DNA of 8,791 bases from Chloroflexota bacterium (GTDB taxonomy: Bacteria; Chloroflexota; Limnocylindria; Limnocylindrales; CSP1-4): the NCBI GenBank assembly GCA_015661135.1, contig JACVXW010000033.1:1-8791 (forward strand). Reading direction: 5' to 3'. The notes beneath the pieces were generated by a model. The model was not told the origin of the DNA, ran no database searches, and worked only from the letters and a program-made list of their open reading frames with translations. A program made the position numbers and the translations under genes. Shown piece by piece: positions 5,481-8,791 of the stretch; position 1 is the first letter of the stretch; every line of letters begins with the position of its first letter.

Positions 5481-6761
5481 ATGGACTGGGTCATCCTCGG
5501 GTTCATCGCGCTCCAGGCCCTCGCGATCGCCGGCCTCGCCGGCCTGGTGATCGCCCGCGGTCGCGCACTCGGGGGCGTGGCCGCCGGCCTGCGTGAGGTC
5601 GATCCGGAACTGAGGGCCGGCACCGGATCCGGCGATGACCTCGCCGACGGCGTACGCCGCCTCGTTCGTCGTGCCCAGGACGCCGAGTACGCGCTGGCGC
5701 AGCGCTTGCGCGACCTGGCCTACCTCGCGGACCTCATCGGTGTCGGAGTCGTCCGGTTGACGGACGACTTGCGGGTCGAGGTCGCCAACACGGCTGCCCA
5801 CGTCTTTCTCGAGCGTGCGCCCGGCGAGATGCTCGGGCGAACGGCGATGGAGGCCCTCGGCGATCACCGCGTGGAGGCGCTCGCTCGTGAGGCAGCGCAG
5901 CGGGGCGCGGCATCCGGCGAGGTCGCGCTCCGTGAGCCGGACGGCCCGACGCTCATCGTCCGGGCCCGGCGTTCGCCCATCCTTGGAATCTGGATGGTCC
6001 TGGAAGACGTCGCCGAGCTCCGGCGATTGCAGCGCATCAGGGCCGAGTTCATCGACAACCTGTCGCACGAGTTGCGAACGCCCATCACGACCGTAGGTCT
6101 GCTCGCGGAGACGCTGACCCGGGACGCCGAGGCTGCAGGCGACGCCATTCCCGCCCGCATGCGCGATCGGATCGCGAAACTCGCATTGGAGACTGACGCC
6201 ATCGCCGAGATGGTGACCGAACTCCTCGACCTCGCCAGGATCGAGAGCGGTGGGCGGCAACTGCACCTCGATGACGTGGATCTCGGGCGAGTCGCAGCCG
6301 GATCCGTAGAACGGCTCCGCCCGTTCGCGGAACGCCAGGGGATCCGGCTCGCATCCGTCTTGGCCGGCGACATCCCGCTCATCCGAGGCGACGGGCCGAG
6401 GCTTGAGCAGGTCTTCTCGAACCTCATCCACAATGCCGTGAAGTTCAGCCCGCCCAGGTCCACCGTTACCGTGACCGTCAGCACGACAGACGGAGAGGTG
6501 GAGGCGTCCGTCGCGGATCAGGGCGTCGGGATCGCGGCCGTGGACCTGCCCCGCATCTTCGAGCGGTTCTACAAGGCTGATCGGTCGCGAAGCGCCGGCG
6601 GCGGTACCGGTCTGGGCCTTGCGATCGCCCGCCACATCGTCGACGGACATGGGGGTCGGCTGGGCGTCCGATCCGAGGAAGGGGCCGGCGCCACCTTCAC
6701 GATGACATTTCCGACGCCGGATCATGCAGCAACGGACCATGCACCAGCTGAAGGAGCCTGA
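5481..6761 (+). CDS. PhoR-like sensor histidine kinase (TM-PAS-HisKA-HATPase)
   Basis: A 426-residue membrane-bound sensor kinase that should autophosphorylate on His and pass the phosphate to a response regulator. In order: one N-terminal membrane helix (about 3-25, WVILGFIALQALAIAGLAGLVIA); a linker (30-75); a PAS-like domain (about 80-180, ending WMVLEDVAELRRLQRIRAEF); HisKA with the H-box NLSHELRTP and H196 as phosphorylation site; and a HATPase_c domain with N-box NLIHNAVKFSP (314-324), G1 box DQGVG (346-350), F-box FERF (360-363) and G2 box GGGTGLGL (373-380). All catalytic boxes are intact. There is no extracytoplasmic domain, as in PhoR of E. coli, so the signal is likely internal or from a membrane partner. 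The start is the ATG at 5481; a GTG at 5463 is in frame but adds six residues without support. Its stop overlaps the next start by one base. No regulator adjoins it; the only one visible is at the left edge. Confidence 0.92.
   Translation: MDWVILGFIALQALAIAGLAGLVIARGRALGGVAAGLREVDPELRAGTGSGDDLADGVRRLVRRAQDAEYALAQRLRDLAYLADLIGVGVVRLTDDLRVEVANTAAHVFLERAPGEMLGRTAMEALGDHRVEALAREAAQRGAASGEVALREPDGPTLIVRARRSPILGIWMVLEDVAELRRLQRIRAEFIDNLSHELRTPITTVGLLAETLTRDAEAAGDAIPARMRDRIAKLALETDAIAEMVTELLDLARIESGGRQLHLDDVDLGRVAAGSVERLRPFAERQGIRLASVLAGDIPLIRGDGPRLEQVFSNLIHNAVKFSPPRSTVTVTVSTTDGEVEASVADQGVGIAAVDLPRIFERFYKADRSRSAGGGTGLGLAIARHIVDGHGGRLGVRSEEGAGATFTMTFPTPDHAATDHAPAEGA
6751..6756 (+). promoter_or_regulatory. 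Shine-Dalgarno site of the EEP gene inside the kinase 3' end
   Basis: AAGGAG lies four bases before the ATG at 6761 and within the last kinase codons. With the TGATG stop/start overlap it indicates translational coupling. Confidence 0.7.
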
Positions 6762-7516
6762 TGCCCAGCCTGGATGTCGCGACCCTCAATCTTCGGAACA
6801 TCGCCGACCGCTGGCCGGAGCGGATCCCGCTCCTGCTCGCCGATATGGCGGCTCTCCAGCCGGACTTGCTTGGCCTGCAGGAGTGCGTCTTCGCGATCCA
6901 GCAGGACCGCGTCCTGGGTGCTGCCGGCGAGGGTCGTTACGAGGCCCACCGGGCGTGGGCGGGCCGGCCCGAGTACGGCAACAGCCTCCTCGTCCGGGCG
7001 CCGCTGGCAGCGACGGCGGCGGGGGCGGATCGCCTGGAACTCGGCATGAAGCGCTCCGCGCTGCGCGTCCCCATTGCGATCCCGGGCGGGCCTACGATCG
7101 CCATGGTCGTCACCCATCTGCACCACGTCCCGGCCGACGCAGGCGTGCGGGAAGCGGAGGCCCGCGCCCTCGTGGAGTGGCTCAACGAGCGACCGTCGGG
7201 CGGTGGCACCATCGTCGTCGGCGATTTCAACGCCGAGCCCGTCGAGCCGACCTACCGGGTCATGGTCGACGCCGGCTTCCGCTCCGCCGCGGTCGAGGCC
7301 AACGGTGAGGAGCCGGCTGTCACCTGGCCGTCCGGGATCCAGGCGCCCGGCATGGACATCGACGGGGAGCCCGGTTGCCTCGACTACATCTGGCTCCGCG
7401 GTCCGCTCCGGGCGACGGCCTGCCGGCTGGCGTTCGATCGACCGGCGGCGGACGATCCCACGCTCTATCCGTCGGATCACCTTGGGCTTGTCGCCCGCGT
7501 CACGACGGTCGATTGA
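6761..7516 (+). CDS. Endonuclease/exonuclease/phosphatase (EEP) superfamily protein
   Basis: A 251-residue, metal-dependent phosphoesterase-fold protein. The family's active-site residues can be followed in order: N10 in TLNLRN, E41 in GLQEC (Mg ligand), H119 in VTHLHH, D155 and N157 in VGDFNAEP, D208 in LDYIW, and the closing S238-D239-H240 (SDHLG). The fold serves DNA repair nucleases, sphingomyelinases, inositol-phosphate and other phosphatases, so the substrate cannot be named. It lacks the DNA-binding features that I would expect of ExoA/XthA and has no signal peptide, membrane anchor or lipobox, hence a cytoplasmic role. Translation should be coupled to the kinase through the TGATG overlap and the AAGGAG site. 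The GDPD gene follows after 31 bases, which points to phosphodiester or phospholipid headgroup turnover. Length is usual for stand-alone small-molecule EEP proteins. Confidence 0.88.
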   Translation: MPSLDVATLNLRNIADRWPERIPLLLADMAALQPDLLGLQECVFAIQQDRVLGAAGEGRYEAHRAWAGRPEYGNSLLVRAPLAATAAGADRLELGMKRSALRVPIAIPGGPTIAMVVTHLHHVPADAGVREAEARALVEWLNERPSGGGTIVVGDFNAEPVEPTYRVMVDAGFRSAAVEANGEEPAVTWPSGIQAPGMDIDGEPGCLDYIWLRGPLRATACRLAFDRPAADDPTLYPSDHLGLVARVTTVD

Positions 7517-7547
7517 CCGTGGTGGACCGGCGAGTGGCAGGCTGACC

Positions 7548-8216
7548 GTGGCGCGGGCGCTCCGGCTCGCCCACCGGGGGGACTGGCGCGTCGCGCCGGA
7601 AAACACGCTCGCGGCCATGCGGGCCGCCCTCGCGATCGACGCCTGCGACGGCCTCGAGTTCGATGTCCGGGGTTCGCGCGAGGGTGTGCCGATCCTCCTC
7701 CACGACGACACCCTGGACCGCGTCCAGGGCCGGCCCGAGCGGGCCGAGGCCCTGTCCGTCGCAGAGCTCGCGGCGGGCGGGATCCCGACCCTTGCTGACG
7801 TCCTCGCCGCGGCCGGTCCGGACCCGTTCCTCGACGTCGAGCTGAAGGGCGAGGTGGTCCCGGCGGTGATCGGCGTGCTCGAAGCGGCCCGCGGCGCCGC
7901 GCTGCCGCGAACGGTCGTCTCCTCGTTCGAGCCGGAGACACTCGCCTGGCTCGGTCTGCGTCGCCCGGCCTGGGCGCGCTGGTTCAATACGGAGGACCTG
8001 ACACCCGAGACTGTGGCGGTGGCCCGCGATATCGGGTGCCGCGGGCTGTCGGTCGACTGGCGAGCGATCGACGGACCCGGGATCGCCCGCGCGCACGCCG
8101 CCGGGCTCACGGTCGCGGCCTGGACGGTCCGGCGTCGATCGACCGCGGCGCGGCTGGAACGGATGGGCGTCGTCGCCCTGTGCGTCGAGGCCGCCGCGCT
8201 GGACGGGCCCGTCTAG
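7548..8216 (+). CDS. Glycerophosphodiester phosphodiesterase (GDPD) family protein
   Basis: A 222-residue TIM-barrel phosphodiesterase predicted to hydrolyse glycerophosphodiesters to glycerol 3-phosphate and an alcohol. Conserved residues are visible: H9-R10 in AHRGD, E18-N19-T20 in PENT, E37 and D39 in LEFDVRG, H52-D53 in LHDDTLDR (second catalytic His), E98 and K100 in DVELKGE, SSFEPETL (125-132), and AAWTV (190-194). No signal peptide is present, so the enzyme should be cytoplasmic. The start is GTG at 7548, nine residues before the catalytic His; the frame is open much further upstream, but that part lies over the EEP gene and is not GDPD-like. A weak GGCAGG at 7536-7541 may be the ribosome site. 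Odd point: the usual GIITDRP-like end of the barrel reads ALCVEAAALDGP, so the last strand is divergent. The protein is short but otherwise complete. It is probably co-transcribed with the kinase and EEP genes. Confidence 0.9.
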   Translation: MARALRLAHRGDWRVAPENTLAAMRAALAIDACDGLEFDVRGSREGVPILLHDDTLDRVQGRPERAEALSVAELAAGGIPTLADVLAAAGPDPFLDVELKGEVVPAVIGVLEAARGAALPRTVVSSFEPETLAWLGLRRPAWARWFNTEDLTPETVAVARDIGCRGLSVDWRAIDGPGIARAHAAGLTVAAWTVRRRSTAARLERMGVVALCVEAAALDGPV

Positions 8217-8256
8217 CGAGAGCCCGGTTCTGCTGTTCGCGCGCGGCGCGGGCGAC

Positions 8257-8791
8257 TCAGCAGCAGCCGCCGCTGCCGCAGCCGCAGGCGTCGCCGCCCA
8301 GGACGGCAAGATCTCGGGTGGCGGCCGGGGAGGGGAGGATGCCGGCAAGCCGTGCCCGATCGACGCCACCCCAGGACGCGGGCTTGGTGGCCCGGACGAT
8401 CGCGCCGTGCAGCCTGTCGCCGACGGCGTGCGTCAGGTCGATCTCGACGTCAGTGAATCCGGCGGCGTTCAGCCCGTCGCGGTACTCCGACATGGACAGG
8501 GCGCCGGCGATGCAGCCGGCAAAGTTTCCCCGCTCCGACCGCTCCGAGAGGGTCAGCGAGTCCTCCGCCACGACGTCGCTCACGCCCATTCGACCACCGG
8601 GGCGGAGCACACGGGCGATTTCGCCGAACACCGCGGCCTTGTCGGCGGCGAGGTTGATGACGCAGTTGCTGATGACGACGTCCACCGAGGCGTCGTCAAG
8701 CGGCAGGGCCTCGATGGTGCCCTTCCGGAACTCGGCGTTCCGGGCGCCGGCCTCGGCCGCGTTCCGCCGGGCGAGGTCGAGCATCTCGTCG
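8257..8791 (-). CDS. arsM: Arsenite methyltransferase-like protein (ArsM), 5' end outside window
   Basis: Partial SAM-dependent methyltransferase; about 177 residues are visible. The first Met in the window (codon at 8782-8784) is internal, because the frame continues to the edge and reads DEMLDLARRN, the usual T-D-E-M-L stretch after the SAM-binding loop. Landmarks, numbered from that Met: TIEALPLDDASVDVVISNCVINL with C41, the RVLRPGGRMGVSDVV stretch (58-72), and GCIAGALS with C91. The NCV and GC.AGAL cysteines correspond to those that bind As(III) in characterised ArsM proteins; the third, N-terminal Cys is not in view. The chain ends CGCGSGGCC, a Cys-rich tail (C167, C169, C174, C175) that could bind metalloids. 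ArsM makes mono-, di- and trimethylated arsenic from arsenite as detoxification. The gene converges on GDPD with a 40-base gap; promoter and partners such as arsR are off the window. Confidence 0.88.
   Translation of the reverse strand, partial: DEMLDLARRNAAEAGARNAEFRKGTIEALPLDDASVDVVISNCVINLAADKAAVFGEIARVLRPGGRMGVSDVVAEDSLTLSERSERGNFAGCIAGALSMSEYRDGLNAAGFTDVEIDLTHAVGDRLHGAIVRATKPASWGGVDRARLAGILPSPAATRDLAVLGGDACGCGSGGCC

Noticed and set aside
5355..6740. 461-residue frame antisense to the histidine kinase
   Set aside because: Low-complexity shadow frame; the kinase has all its motifs on the other strand.
8217..8256. Bidirectional terminator between GDPD and the ArsM-like gene
   Set aside because: GCCCG at 8222-8226 can pair with CGGGC at 8249-8253, but the stem is only five pairs with a long loop and no T-run, so it is not distinguishable from GC-rich background.
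6722..8369. Long minus-strand frames across the EEP and GDPD genes
   Set aside because: Arg/Ser/Pro-rich translations without domain features, typical of shadows in GC-rich coding DNA.
1..8791. CRISPR arrays, tRNA genes, insertion sequences or phage remnants
   Set aside because: No regular spacer-repeat pattern, transposase or integrase motif or tRNA-like fold was seen, and coding genes fill almost the whole window with gaps of about 110 bases at most.

Overview
The window is high-GC bacterial DNA, densely packed with genes on both strands. It shows no rRNA, tRNA, CRISPR or mobile-element signal. Gene content, the full-length ProRS with an insertion-type editing domain, GTG starts, several apparently leaderless genes and a Cys-rich ArsM-type methyltransferase would fit an environmental Chloroflexota (perhaps a Limnocylindria-like lineage) or a similar high-GC group. 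This taxonomic guess rests on the impression of the sequence only, not on a search.

Layout, left to right. (1) The 3' end of an OmpR/PhoB-type response regulator runs off the left edge (+). (2) A PiT-family phosphate permease converges on it (-). (3) proS, prolyl-tRNA synthetase, is divergent from the permease (+). (4) A leftward block follows, read from right to left: a DUF47/PhoU-like protein, then a small Ala/Gln-rich helical protein of unknown function, then a LolA/LppX-like lipoprotein. (5) A rightward block diverges from DUF47: a PhoR-like sensor histidine kinase, an endonuclease/exonuclease/phosphatase (EEP) protein that overlaps it by one base, and a glycerophosphodiester phosphodiesterase (GDPD). 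(6) The 3' part of an arsenite methyltransferase-like gene runs off the right edge (-).

The common thread is phosphate: a PhoB/PhoR-like regulator pair, a low-affinity permease with its usual DUF47 partner, and two predicted phosphodiester- or phosphomonoester-cleaving enzymes behind the kinase. The parts are unusually arranged. The kinase is about 5 kb from the regulator, and the permease is about 3.3 kb from DUF47, with proS and a lipoprotein between. The EEP and GDPD proteins lack signal peptides, so they would work on intracellular phosphodiesters. Co-regulation is an inference.

Two initiation styles coexist. Four genes have clear Shine-Dalgarno sequences. Three genes that begin transcription units (PiT, proS, kinase) have none, but carry a -10-like hexamer 6-7 bases before the start codon, as expected for leaderless mRNAs. 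I see no wholly new system here; most genes belong to known families. The least explained items are the helical protein, the kinase-EEP-GDPD cassette and the split phosphate module.
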